Origin: Verrucomicrobiales bacterium
Lineage (GTDB): Bacteria; Verrucomicrobiota; Verrucomicrobiae; Limisphaerales; UBA9464
Assembly: GCA_005789375.1 (NCBI GenBank)
Contig: SXXZ01000368.1
Span: 1-10,651, forward strand
Length of the DNA stretch: 10,651 nucleotides
Direction of reading: 5' to 3'
Shown here: in pieces, positions 1 through 6,461 of the stretch
Position numbering within the stretch: position 1 is the first letter of the stretch
How the letters are laid out: every line of letters starts with the position of its first letter
Position numbers and translations under genes: made by a program
The notes under the pieces: model-generated
Databases searched by the model: none
What the model was told of the DNA's origin: nothing
Seen by the model: the letters and a program-made list of their open reading frames with translations, nothing else

Positions 1-138
1 CAGGCTAGGGACAGGCTAGGGACAGGCTAGGGACAGGCTAGGGACAGGCTAGGGACAGGCTAGGGACAGGCTAGGGACAGGCTAGGGACAGGCTAGGGAC
101 AGGCTAGGGACAGGCTAGGGACAGGCTAGGGACAGGCT
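1..138. repeat. 11-bp perfect tandem repeat array, at least 12 copies
   Basis: The unit CAGGCTAGGGA is repeated 12 times without a mismatch (1-132), followed by a partial copy CAGGCT (133-138). The left end is cut by the window edge, so the true copy number is unknown. Eleven is not a multiple of three and each unit carries TAG inside the palindrome CTAG, so all six frames are closed and the array is non-coding. On the + strand the G-tracts are evenly spaced, GG-CTA-GGG-ACA, with 3-nt loops. The array ends 87 bp before the cheX-like start codon. Perfect copies suggest recent expansion or strong homogenisation. The period is close to one helical turn. Confidence 0.97.
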
Positions 139-225
139 TAACCCGCCTGGATGGCGATAAATGATTAAATCAATCCTTTTAAATCGATCGTTGGTCAGAA
201 AATATCAGCTCTCAAATTCAATTCT

Positions 226-705
226 ATGAATAATGAACCACCCCAAATAGCGCCAATGATTGATGCTGTTACTCGTGATGTGCTCTCCATGATGACTGGA
301 AGCCAGATCGAGTCTTCAGCCAATGAACCAGCTCCCGAATCCTTCGATGTCGATGGTGTGGCAGCAGTCGTCGGGATGACCGGAGGTTTGACTGCTAATG
401 TGCACCTAGTGCTGGGAAGCAATGTCGCTCGCAAGGTTGTGGGCGGTATGCTGGGTTCTTCGCAGTTCGGTGATGCCGAGATGCGCGATGCGGTGGGTGA
501 GTTAACTAACATGGTGGCTGGTGGTCTGAAGAATCGACTGGATCGCCTTAACATTGTGCTGAAATTGACCATTCCGACATTCATTAGGGGTCGCGAAATG
601 CAGATCACCTCTCAGGGTTTTACCTTTGGCGCCATGAATTCGTTCCGCTTGGCCGGCTCCGATGAGCCGGTTCGGGTGATCGTATTTGCCCGGATGAATA
701 ACTGA
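226..705 (+). CDS. CheX-like chemotaxis phosphatase (CheC/CheX/FliY family)
   Basis: A 159-residue protein of the usual size for CheX-type CheY-P phosphatases, which remove the phosphate from phosphorylated response-regulator receivers in the cytoplasm. The family signature D/S-x3-E-x2-N followed about 22 residues later by Pro is present: D88, E92, N95 and P117, within DAVGELTNMVAG. There is one such motif, as in CheX, rather than the two of CheC. It is followed by GGLKNRL (about 99-105), which matches the helix after the active site. No membrane segment or receiver domain is seen. The start is the first in-frame ATG; no Shine-Dalgarno is visible in front. There are no other chemotaxis genes in the window, so the partner response regulator is unknown. 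A 7-bp hairpin (653-670) lies within the last codons. Family assignment is good; the exact role is inferred. Confidence 0.82.
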   Translation: MNNEPPQIAPMIDAVTRDVLSMMTGSQIESSANEPAPESFDVDGVAAVVGMTGGLTANVHLVLGSNVARKVVGGMLGSSQFGDAEMRDAVGELTNMVAGGLKNRLDRLNIVLKLTIPTFIRGREMQITSQGFTFGAMNSFRLAGSDEPVRVIVFARMNN

Positions 706-831
706 AGCTCAGGTCTGCTCCAGGGTGAAAACCTGCATGGATTAGCACTCGGCGTAATCCTTGCATCCCGCTGTGAGGATGGGTTGCGACTTGTGGTTTG
801 TGGCTTTCGAAGCTTTGCTCTGTGGGATTCA

Positions 832-1632
832 ATGCGCTACATCGAACCACACGGCCACATGGTCAGCCGGACGACGGATGACTACGTTGACATGGTCACA
901 GCTGGCTGCGAGGCCGTCTGTGAACCGGCTTTTTGGGCGGGATTCGACCGCTCTTCGGTCGACGGTTTCCAAGACTATTTCCGGCAGTTGACGGAGTACG
1001 AGCCGGCCCGCGCTTTGCGTTACGGACTGCCGCATTTCTGTTGGCTGTGCATTAACCCGAAGGAGTCTGAGGATGTTGCCTTGGCCTCCGATGTTCTTGC
1101 GCTAATTCCGGAGTTCTTGGACCGACCTAACGTCTTGGGGATCGGTGAGATCGGTCTCAACAAGAATTCACGGAATGAATTGAAGGTGCTCGAAATGCAC
1201 GTGGATCTCGCGGCCAAGACCGAGCAAATGATCCTCGTTCACACGCCCCATCTGGAGGACAAACTCAAGGGTACTCGCCTGATTCTGGATCTGCTGGCGG
1301 CCGACTCGCGGATCCGCCCAGAGCGGGTGCTCATCGACCATGTCGAGGAGCATACGGTCCAAATAGTCCTGGACCGAGGGCATTGGGCCGGAATGACGCT
1401 TTATCCGATCAGCAAGTGCACCCCGGCTCGCGCGGTCGACATCTTGGATTGTTACGGCTCTGAGCGCTTGTGGATGAACTCGGCCTGCGACTGGGGTGAG
1501 AGTGTGCCGCTGGCGATCCCCAAGACAGCCTTGGAGATGCGTCGTCGCGGGTGGACGGCCGAGGCGATCGATAGGGTAATCTATCAGAACCCGGTCCAAT
1601 TCCTCGGGCAGAACCCTAAGTTCCGCCTTTGA
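832..1632 (+). CDS. TatD-family metal-dependent hydrolase
   Basis: A 266-residue cytoplasmic protein with the amidohydrolase/TatD metal-site pattern. The N-terminal HxH is H7-G-H9 (EPHGHM), followed by E106 in GIGEIGLN, H137 and H140 in LVHTPH, H170 in LIDH, and D220 in ACDWG. These would ligate two metal ions in a TIM barrel. TatD proteins are nucleases or hydrolases, but the substrate here cannot be read from sequence. The form resembles the TatD-type hydrolases found in ebo (eustigmatophyte/bacterial) metabolite-traffic clusters, yet no other ebo gene is near. The start chosen is ATG 832, because [10 protein letters not shown] places the HxH at the usual N-terminal position. An upstream TTG at 784 would add 16 residues that look unlike the family. 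The gene lies 126 bp after the cheX-like gene on the same strand, and I see no terminator between them. Confidence 0.8.
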   Translation: MRYIEPHGHMVSRTTDDYVDMVTAGCEAVCEPAFWAGFDRSSVDGFQDYFRQLTEYEPARALRYGLPHFCWLCINPKESEDVALASDVLALIPEFLDRPNVLGIGEIGLNKNSRNELKVLEMHVDLAAKTEQMILVHTPHLEDKLKGTRLILDLLAADSRIRPERVLIDHVEEHTVQIVLDRGHWAGMTLYPISKCTPARAVDILDCYGSERLWMNSACDWGESVPLAIPKTALEMRRRGWTAEAIDRVIYQNPVQFLGQNPKFRL

Positions 1633-2070
1633 CCTGCAGTGAGTCCAGTTTGACGAGATCTAACTCTAGCTATCCGGGTCCGGTGGAATCCTCCGATTTA
1701 GGCTGATCCATCGAAGACGGTGGGAGGTGTTCGGCCCAGCATTTTCGATGCTGAGGCTCGGTTGAACAGCGTGTGTCAGTGCCGGTTTGAAAACCACTGA
1801 GTTCAGAAACTTAACGGATCATCGATCCGGCCTGAGCTTGTCGGTTGCCCCAAACCAATTCTGATCAACTCGGGTGGGCCCCGGACGCATTCGGCCTCCT
1901 CTGGAAGAAGAAAGAAACGCGGGCGCTTATCCGGAAAGAAAACGACATCCGGAAATAAAACCGATCCGAGGATCCGGCAAAACCGCGGATTTTAAACCGG
2001 CAACTTTCCGTGGATTCCGGAACGTTGCTGAGGAGCGTGTTTAAGACAGCGATGGCCGACCTAGTCAGAA
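1633..2070. other. Gene-free gap between convergent genes, with degenerate repeats
   Basis: No credible coding frame is present. The neighbours converge here, so only 3' ends abut the gap, and 438 bp is long for that. It holds a 6-bp stem-loop CAGCAT-TTTCG-ATGCTG (1737-1753) and a near-palindrome CGGATC-ATC-GATCCG (1815-1829). It also holds a run of imperfect direct repeats built on ATCCGG plus an A-rich tail ending in CCG (1929-1944, 1947-1963, 1972-1988). Neither hairpin has a T-tract, so an intrinsic terminator is not convincing. Function is unknown. Confidence 0.55.
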
Positions 2071-2631
2071 CTACTGGCGGAACATAGACTCCACCAAAGG
2101 CCTGAAGTCTTCTAAGGTCGGCGTTTTCATGTCGGGAACCTTGCCCTGATCATCAAAACGCCGGACGCGGATGGCTCGATCAAATTGGGGTCGCTTCTCA
2201 AATTCTCTGGCTTCTGGTTCCTCCATGGGTCCGCCTTGGAGGGACAGGCTCTGCTTGGAAGCGTCTGACAGCTCGGCAAAGTAACCAGCCTCTTTCCAGC
2301 ACAGGTAACGCTTGGAATCGGCATGCATGCGGATCGGTTCGACCACTGCTGGGCTGAACCACTTCTCCAATTGGTTGGCCCCCACGCGCTCGTGCCGTGT
2401 GTCGATGCCGTGATCGGCGACATCCTCGCCGAGATCATGCAGGAGATGCCCGTAATCATGCAGGAGGCTCGCCACGATGACCTCCGGAGCTTCCCCTGCT
2501 TGCTGAGCAAAGGTGGCGCACTGCAGGGCATGCTGAAGTTCTGTGACATCCTCTCCGTAGCTGCGATGCCCCTTGGCTTCGAAGACTCGGAAGATTTCAG
2601 TGACGATCTGGTGTGCGTTGGAAGAGGCCAT
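2071..2631 (-). CDS. PhnZ-like HD-domain mixed-valent di-iron oxygenase
   Basis: A 186-residue HD-superfamily protein that matches the phosphonate-degradation HD family (PhnZ/TmpB type) along its whole length. PhnZ uses a mixed-valent di-iron centre and O2 to cleave the C-P bond of 2-amino-1-hydroxyethylphosphonate. Metal-site candidates are H34 (ELQHALQ), H58-D59 (LLHDYGH), H80 (RHERVG), H103 (MHADSKRYL) and D160 (RRFDDQGK). E27 with Y25 lies in SYGED, where PhnZ has its Tyr-x-x-Glu lid; here the spacing is one residue shorter. LSDASK, QGGPMEEPE and KRYL are strongly reminiscent of PhnZ. No phn genes, aminotransferase or PhnY-type hydroxylase lie nearby, so phosphonate is the best guess rather than a shown substrate. 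Related HD oxygenases act on inositol or other diols. The ATG start has no Shine-Dalgarno. Confidence 0.8.
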   Translation of the reverse strand: MASSNAHQIVTEIFRVFEAKGHRSYGEDVTELQHALQCATFAQQAGEAPEVIVASLLHDYGHLLHDLGEDVADHGIDTRHERVGANQLEKWFSPAVVEPIRMHADSKRYLCWKEAGYFAELSDASKQSLSLQGGPMEEPEAREFEKRPQFDRAIRVRRFDDQGKVPDMKTPTLEDFRPLVESMFRQ

Positions 2632-3083
2632 GGGTGACAGGACTGGATTTAAAGCCAGCCGATTGCTCTAGTATCCAAGCGATAAACCGGAGGAGCTTCC
2701 AGACTGAATTTGGCGCTCCAGATTTCCCCTATTGCCTGTCCCTCCGGCGCGCATGTCCCTCTGTCGCGCTGTGGCAAGGCCACGAGTGGTTGGATGTGAC
2801 TGCAATAAATTACGTTTCACTCACGGCCAGGAAACGGTGTCGGCGCTGGTTGGAGGGAGACGTCCTCGGTCCCGAAGAGGATTTGCCCGATGGACCTTTG
2901 AAGTTCCAGGTCATAGTCAGCGACCCCGCTGGGTAGTGAGAGTCTCTCAAGCTTTCCTCAGTGGTGTCGCGCTTTCCTCCTCAACTCGATGGAAACAGTG
3001 TTTTCCGAAGGAGCTAAAAACAGTTCTGAAACGGGAAGAGCGACGATCGGTTCGCTTAAGAAAAGTCTCCGATCTGGCCCGGG
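2632..3083. other. Intergenic region upstream of the PhnZ-like gene
   Basis: A 452-bp stretch between the start of the HD gene and the end of the DUF1501 gene, both on the - strand. It should hold the HD gene promoter and the DUF1501 terminator, but neither is clear: the - strand has an AT-rich TTTAAA near 2650 without a good -35 box, and no stem-loop with a T-tract follows 3084. Open frames here look like chance. Two oddities are a 15-nt exact match (2656-2670) to the interior of the tRNA-Asn gene, and GGGACAGGC on the - strand (2734-2742), the core of the repeat unit at the window start. Confidence 0.5.
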
Positions 3084-4499
3084 TCAGGTGCCGACAATTT
3101 CGCGCAGCGCGACGCCGCCGTCGGTGAGGCTTCGGGGGCGGCCCAAACCGTCGAGGTATTCGGCGCTGGGAGACAATCCCAACAGGTGAAACAAAGTGGC
3201 TGAGAGATCCCGGGGGCGCACCGGGCGCGAGTCAGGATAAGCTCCAATGCGGTCGCTGGAGCCGATAATTTGTCCGCCCGGCACCCCGGCACCGGCCATG
3301 GCCAACGAGAAGCACGCACCCCAATGGTCCCGTCCGCCCACGGCGTTGATTTTCGGGGATCGACCGAATTCACCCAGGGTCACGACCAGAGTTTCGTCGA
3401 GCAGACCGCGACTCGATAAATCTTCGATGAGGGTGGCGAAGGATCGGTCAAACTGGGGGCACAGAACATCCCGGACACGGCTGGCATTGCTGGCGTGGGT
3501 GTCCCAGAGGGGGCTTCCAGCGAGCTCGGCCTTGCCTTCCCGGGGCCAATTCACTTGGACTAATCGTGTGCCCGCTTCGACCAACCGCCGGGCCAGCAGG
3601 AGGCTTTGGCCGAATTTGTGTGGGCCATAAGCCTCACGGATGGCGGCGGGTTCGCGTTCTAACTCGAAAGCGCGTCGACTCGCATCGGCGTGCAGTAGTT
3701 CAAAGGCCTTCTGGTGCGATTGGTCCCAAGAGGCGACAGCCCCGCTGCCCACACCTTGACGAAAGCGGGCGTCAAATTGCTCTAGGAGGCTTCGACGCTC
3801 TTGCAGGCGTAAATCCGAGACTCCCGGTTGACGGCTCAGTCCTTCGATTTGCATCGGAAGTTGAGTGGGGTCGCAGCGCATGAGCATTGGATGCCACGCG
3901 GGGCCCATGAAACCACCGTTCTGGCCAGGCCAGAGAATGTTGCCGTCATTGGCCAAGGGTTCCGGCAGCACCACGGCCGACATGGGCGAACGGGTGCTCG
4001 GTTTGAGCATGCCCACGACGGAAGCGATGCTTGGCCAATCCTGGGGGCCTGGGGGAACGTTCTCGGCCTTGGTCTGGGGTTCATAGCCCGTGAGCATGAA
4101 GGCCCCGCTGGTTGAATGGGCATCGATCTCCGTGGTCATCGAGCGGATGACACTGAGGCGATGGGCGACCTTGGCTGTGTAGGGGAGTGTCTCGCAGAAA
4201 TGAGTCCCGGGAATCCGGGTGGCGATGGAGCGGAACGTGTCGCGGATCTCCGACGGAGCGTCGGGCTTGGGGTCAAAGGTTTCGTGCTGTGGGGGGCCTC
4301 CGGCCAAAAAGATGAGGATGCACGCTTTGGCCTGACCGAACCGGGAGCCTGTCCCGGTGTTGGCCAGTGATCCCAAGGCGCGGCCGCTCGGATCTAGAAG
4401 GTGGGACAGGGATAGTCCGAAGGCGCTCAAACCACCCACCCGAAGCCAGTCGCGCCGGCTGCTCAGGGGTCCGCTGCAAGGGATTCGGGGAGCGTTCAT
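3084..4499 (-). CDS. DUF1501 domain-containing protein, Tat-exported
   Basis: A 471-residue protein of the DUF1501 family, abundant in Planctomycetota and Verrucomicrobiota and related in fold to sulfatase/alkaline-phosphatase enzymes. The N-terminus has a twin-arginine signal, SRRDWL at 14-19 followed by a hydrophobic stretch (about 21-35), which predicts folded export through Tat. The family hallmark GGPPQHETFDPKPDAP is at about 67-82, followed by the PGTHFCETLP block (about 97-106). The C-terminal hallmark GEFGRSPKIN...GRDHWG is at about 376-394, then GGQIIGSSD and RDLSATLFHLLGL. Length is normal for the family. These genes usually sit next to a DUF1549/DUF1553 cytochrome-type partner, which is absent here; the neighbours are the HD gene and a divergent pirin gene. 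The true activity is not established. The ATG start just before the Tat motif is well placed, although no Shine-Dalgarno is visible. Confidence 0.93.
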   Translation of the reverse strand: MNAPRIPCSGPLSSRRDWLRVGGLSAFGLSLSHLLDPSGRALGSLANTGTGSRFGQAKACILIFLAGGPPQHETFDPKPDAPSEIRDTFRSIATRIPGTHFCETLPYTAKVAHRLSVIRSMTTEIDAHSTSGAFMLTGYEPQTKAENVPPGPQDWPSIASVVGMLKPSTRSPMSAVVLPEPLANDGNILWPGQNGGFMGPAWHPMLMRCDPTQLPMQIEGLSRQPGVSDLRLQERRSLLEQFDARFRQGVGSGAVASWDQSHQKAFELLHADASRRAFELEREPAAIREAYGPHKFGQSLLLARRLVEAGTRLVQVNWPREGKAELAGSPLWDTHASNASRVRDVLCPQFDRSFATLIEDLSSRGLLDETLVVTLGEFGRSPKINAVGGRDHWGACFSLAMAGAGVPGGQIIGSSDRIGAYPDSRPVRPRDLSATLFHLLGLSPSAEYLDGLGRPRSLTDGGVALREIVGT

Positions 4500-4593
4500 C
4501 GAAAGGGTGGATTCTTAAATCAACGTGTCACGGGGACAGGCTTTGGTCCACGGACAATTCAACGGCGTGAGTTGGACGCTAGAGATTATTCCA

Positions 4594-4609
4594 GGCGGAC
4601 TATTCCGCC
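4594..4609. promoter_or_regulatory. Perfect inverted repeat in the DUF1501/pirin divergent region
   Basis: GGCGGA-CTAT-TCCGCC has two perfect 6-bp arms and a 4-nt centre. It lies in the 173-bp region between the divergent DUF1501 and pirin genes, 64 bp before the pirin ATG. It could be an operator for one or both genes, or an RNA hairpin in the pirin leader. No T-tract follows, so it is not an intrinsic terminator. No clear -35/-10 pair was found nearby. Confidence 0.4.
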
Positions 4610-4672
4610 GCTGTGTCCGTTCCAAGGCGAGGTGGGTTGCCTGTCACGTGGAGCTCGGTCACCTTCGGTTCC

Positions 4673-5368
4673 ATGATGACGATCCGCAGGGGGCATGAGC
4701 GCGGGCACGCGGACCACGGTTGGTTGGACTCCTTCCACACGTTCAGTTTCGCTGATTATCACGACCCTCGTTGGATGGGGTTCCGCAGCCTGCGAGTCAT
4801 CAACGATGACCGGGTAGCGCCAGGGATGGGCTTTGGCATGCATCCTCACCGGGATATGGAAATCCTTACTTATGTCCTGACTGGAGCCTTGGAGCATCGA
4901 GATTCCATGGGCAATGGGCGGGTGATCCGGGCAGGTGATGTGCAGTACATGGCCGCCGGGACGGGGGTGCATCACAGTGAGGTGAATCCTTCTGGGGAGG
5001 ACTGGGTCCACCTTCTCCAAATCTGGATCGTGCCCGAACGCCGCGGTGTTCCGCCTCGGTACGAGGAGAAATCCATGACAGGGGCCGCCTCAGGAGTTCT
5101 GCACCTCGTTGCCAGTCGTGACGGTCGGACGGGCTCTATAGCCATTCATCAGGATTGCGACCTTTGGTTAGGAAAATTGCAGGCCGGAGATTATCTTCAT
5201 CACCCCTTGGCCGCCCACCGCCAGGCCTGGGTTCATGCGGCCGAAGGTCAACTCGTGCTCAACGGAGAGTTGATGTCGGCAGGAGACGCCGCGGCGGTGT
5301 CTGAGACTGAGGAACTGACGTTGACGGCCACCGCTTCGACTCAAGTGCTCGTCTTTGATTTGGGCTGA
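4673..5368 (+). CDS. Pirin family protein, YhhW-type (quercetinase-like cupin)
   Basis: A 231-residue bicupin protein, the same length as E. coli YhhW as I recall it, and collinear with it: ERGH, HGWLDSFHTFSF, FRSLRVINDD, HPHRDMEILTY and AGTGVHHSE. The metal ligands of the N-terminal cupin fall at H57, H59, H101 and E103, the same numbers as in YhhW, whose metal site cleaves quercetin in vitro. A role in flavonoid breakdown or redox sensing is known for the family only; the native substrate is unclear. The start was chosen at ATG 4673 because MMTIRRGHE lines up residue for residue with the YhhW N-terminus. A GTG at 4613 would add 20 residues without family support. A second ATG follows directly at 4676. 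The gene is alone on its strand and divergent from the DUF1501 gene. Confidence 0.92.
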   Translation: MMTIRRGHERGHADHGWLDSFHTFSFADYHDPRWMGFRSLRVINDDRVAPGMGFGMHPHRDMEILTYVLTGALEHRDSMGNGRVIRAGDVQYMAAGTGVHHSEVNPSGEDWVHLLQIWIVPERRGVPPRYEEKSMTGAASGVLHLVASRDGRTGSIAIHQDCDLWLGKLQAGDYLHHPLAAHRQAWVHAAEGQLVLNGELMSAGDAAAVSETEELTLTATASTQVLVFDLG

Positions 5369-5460
5369 TGTACTGCCAATTCAAAGCAGCGGTGTCAGGA
5401 CAGGAGTGCCACCCAATGATTCATAGGTAATTTTTAGAAACCACGAGTGCCCCGGTGGAA

Positions 5461-5496
5461 CTCGTTTTCTGGGCCTTCGAATACAATGAAAACGAG
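5461..5496. repeat. 9-bp inverted repeat between pirin gene and tRNA-Asn
   Basis: CTCGTTTTC (5461-5469) and GAAAACGAG (5488-5496) are perfect arms separated by 18 nt. It lies between the convergent 3' ends of the pirin gene and the tRNA gene. The arms could form a stem in either transcript and act in termination or 3'-end processing, but there is no T-tract on either side and the loop is large. It may also be a chance or protein-binding palindrome. Confidence 0.35.
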
Positions 5497-5511
5497 CGGG
5501 AGATCGAACAG

Positions 5512-5566
5512 AATAAAACCGCGACAAAACAAAACCGCGAAAGAGGAAAACTGCAGAAGAGGAAAC
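5512..5566. repeat. Short A-rich AAAACCGCGA repeats downstream of tRNA-Asn
   Basis: AAAACCGCGA occurs at 5515-5524 and 5531-5540 (16-bp step), followed by two related AGAGGAAA segments up to the tRNA 3' end. AAAACCGCG also occurs at 1979-1987, and AATAAAACCG is shared between 1954-1963 and 5512-5521. This looks like a degenerate intergenic repeat family rather than a gene or terminator. Confidence 0.35.
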
Positions 5567-5568
5567 GA

Positions 5569-5643
5569 TGGCTCCAGAGGAAGGGCTCGAACCTTCAACC
5601 CATCGGTTAACAGCCGATTGCTCTACCATTGAGCTACTCTGGA
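5569..5643 (-). tRNA. tRNA-Asn (anticodon GUU), CCA encoded
   Basis: The complete cloverleaf can be drawn. The acceptor stem TCCAGAG/CTCTGGA is 7 bp and perfect. The D stem is GCTC/GAGC with a 7-nt loop. The anticodon stem ATCGG/CCGAT is 5 bp, with loop CTGTTAA giving anticodon GTT at 5609-5611. The variable loop is GGGTT, the T stem GAAGG/CCTTC, and the T loop TTCGAGC. The discriminator is G, and the 3' CCA (5569-5571) is encoded. Without CCA the gene ends at 5572. It reads AAC and AAU codons. It stands alone, 65 bp from the methyltransferase gene end upstream on the same strand. Confidence 0.97.
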
Positions 5644-5661
5644 ACACCGAAATGAGCCGTG

Positions 5662-5691
5662 ACGGTAGGCGGTTTTCTGGAGGGTCGTCAA
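5662..5691 (-). promoter_or_regulatory. Possible sigma-70 promoter of tRNA-Asn
   Basis: On the - strand, TTGACG (5691-5686) is followed after 18 nt by TACCGT (5667-5662). Initiation would fall near 5655, giving a leader of about 12 nt. The -35 box is good and the -10 box weak (three of six consensus bases). Its placement between the methyltransferase stop and the tRNA is what makes it plausible. Confidence 0.4.
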
Positions 5692-5708
5692 CCGCGAGTT
5701 CGAGTTTG

Positions 5709-6458
5709 TCAGTGAGAGTTTCCGGGTGGGGCCGTTTTCTTCTGAAAAATCAGAATGTGCTGACGCGGTAGGTTTGTGAGGTTCTCAACGAATGCCAACC
5801 GCGGATGCAACGCCATCTCCTTCCGGACTTGGGCCGCTGTCATTTTGTGCAAGGGCTTGATGGGGATCCAGCGCTCTTCGCCGCGGTATTCGACGAAGAC
5901 GAGTCGGCCTCCCGGCTTGAGTGCATCGGTCATGCGACGGGTCATCTCCAACGGGTGATCGCACTCGTGGTAAACATCCACCAAGAGGATGAGGTCGAGG
6001 GTGTTGTCTGGCAGTCGGGGGTCGGTGGTGGTGCCCAGCACCGGGACCACGTTGGTGATGCCTCGCACCAAAAGGTTGGTGCGCAGAAATGAGATCATTT
6101 CCGGTTGGATGTCGTTCGCATAGATCTTGCCGGTCGGGCCCACGACTCGGGCCATGCGCCAAGTGAGGTAGCCGCTGCCTGCGCCGACATCGCCCACCTG
6201 ATACCCTGGCTTTAGGCTCAGGGCGCTCACCAGGCGATTCGGGGCTTCCTCGGTTTCGCGCTCTTCCCGCTCTAGCCAAGGTGCCCCTTGATGGGACATG
6301 AAATGAGCAATCTCGCGGTCGACAAACCACTTGCCGGTTCCGTCGAAGGATCCCGGGCGGTATTCGTAGGTGGGCGGTGGGGTGAGTTGCGACGGATCCG
6401 CAGCCTGGAGCTTTGAGCACCCGATACTGATGAGAAGAACGTAGAGAAAGAGTTTCAT
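5709..6458 (-). CDS. Class I SAM-dependent methyltransferase with N-terminal signal peptide
   Basis: A 249-residue Rossmann-fold methyltransferase. Motif I is VGDVGAGSGYLT (88-99), with ANDI (114-117) as the acidic end of strand 2, LILLVDVYHE (156-165) as motif II/post-II, and LKPGGRLVFVEY (180-191) as motif III. A block GKWFVDREIAHFMSHQGAPWLEREERE precedes the fold (about 42-68), similar to a group of hypothetical methyltransferases I associate with Verrucomicrobiota and Planctomycetota. The N-terminus MKLFLYVLLISIGC is strongly hydrophobic. It ends either in a possible lipobox-like cysteine (C14, poor -3 residue) or at a signal peptidase I site after LQA (about residue 19). Export of a SAM enzyme is unexpected, since SAM is cytoplasmic. 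The substrate is unknown. The start lies 3 bp after the stop of the C26 hydrolase gene, so the two are almost certainly co-transcribed. Confidence 0.85.
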   Translation of the reverse strand: MKLFLYVLLISIGCSKLQAADPSQLTPPPTYEYRPGSFDGTGKWFVDREIAHFMSHQGAPWLEREERETEEAPNRLVSALSLKPGYQVGDVGAGSGYLTWRMARVVGPTGKIYANDIQPEMISFLRTNLLVRGITNVVPVLGTTTDPRLPDNTLDLILLVDVYHECDHPLEMTRRMTDALKPGGRLVFVEYRGEERWIPIKPLHKMTAAQVRKEMALHPRLAFVENLTNLPRQHILIFQKKTAPPGNSH

Positions 6459-6461
6459 GGG

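Noticed and set aside
1..138. CRISPR array or coding repeat
   Set aside because: There are no spacers and the unit is only 11 bp. Every frame on both strands is closed by TAG because the unit contains CTAG and is not a multiple of three.
653..670. Strong hairpin CCGGCTC-CGAT-GAGCCGG as a terminator of the cheX-like gene
   Set aside because: It lies inside the coding region 35 nt before the stop and has no T-tract; the bases also encode ordinary residues.
784..831. Upstream TTG start for the TatD gene
   Set aside because: It would add 16 hydrophobic/aromatic residues before the conserved EPHGHM; ATG 832 places the HxH motif at the normal N-terminal position.
2323..3189. Several + strand open frames of 66-131 codons over and beyond the PhnZ-like gene
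   Set aside because: They are shadows of - strand genes, or low-complexity Arg-rich translations of intergenic DNA with no family features.
5461..5496. Rho-independent terminator for pirin or tRNA-Asn
   Set aside because: The 9-bp stem is real, but the loop is 18 nt and no T-tract follows in either direction, so it is listed only as an inverted repeat.
2656..5643. Integrative element bounded by the tRNA-Asn match
   Set aside because: No integrase, recombinase or phage-like gene lies between the two copies, and the shared block is the middle of the tRNA rather than its usual 3' attachment end; kept only as a low-interest finding.
5381..5771. Small open frames on both strands over the tRNA gene
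   Set aside because: The translations are just the tRNA-Asn sequence read as protein.
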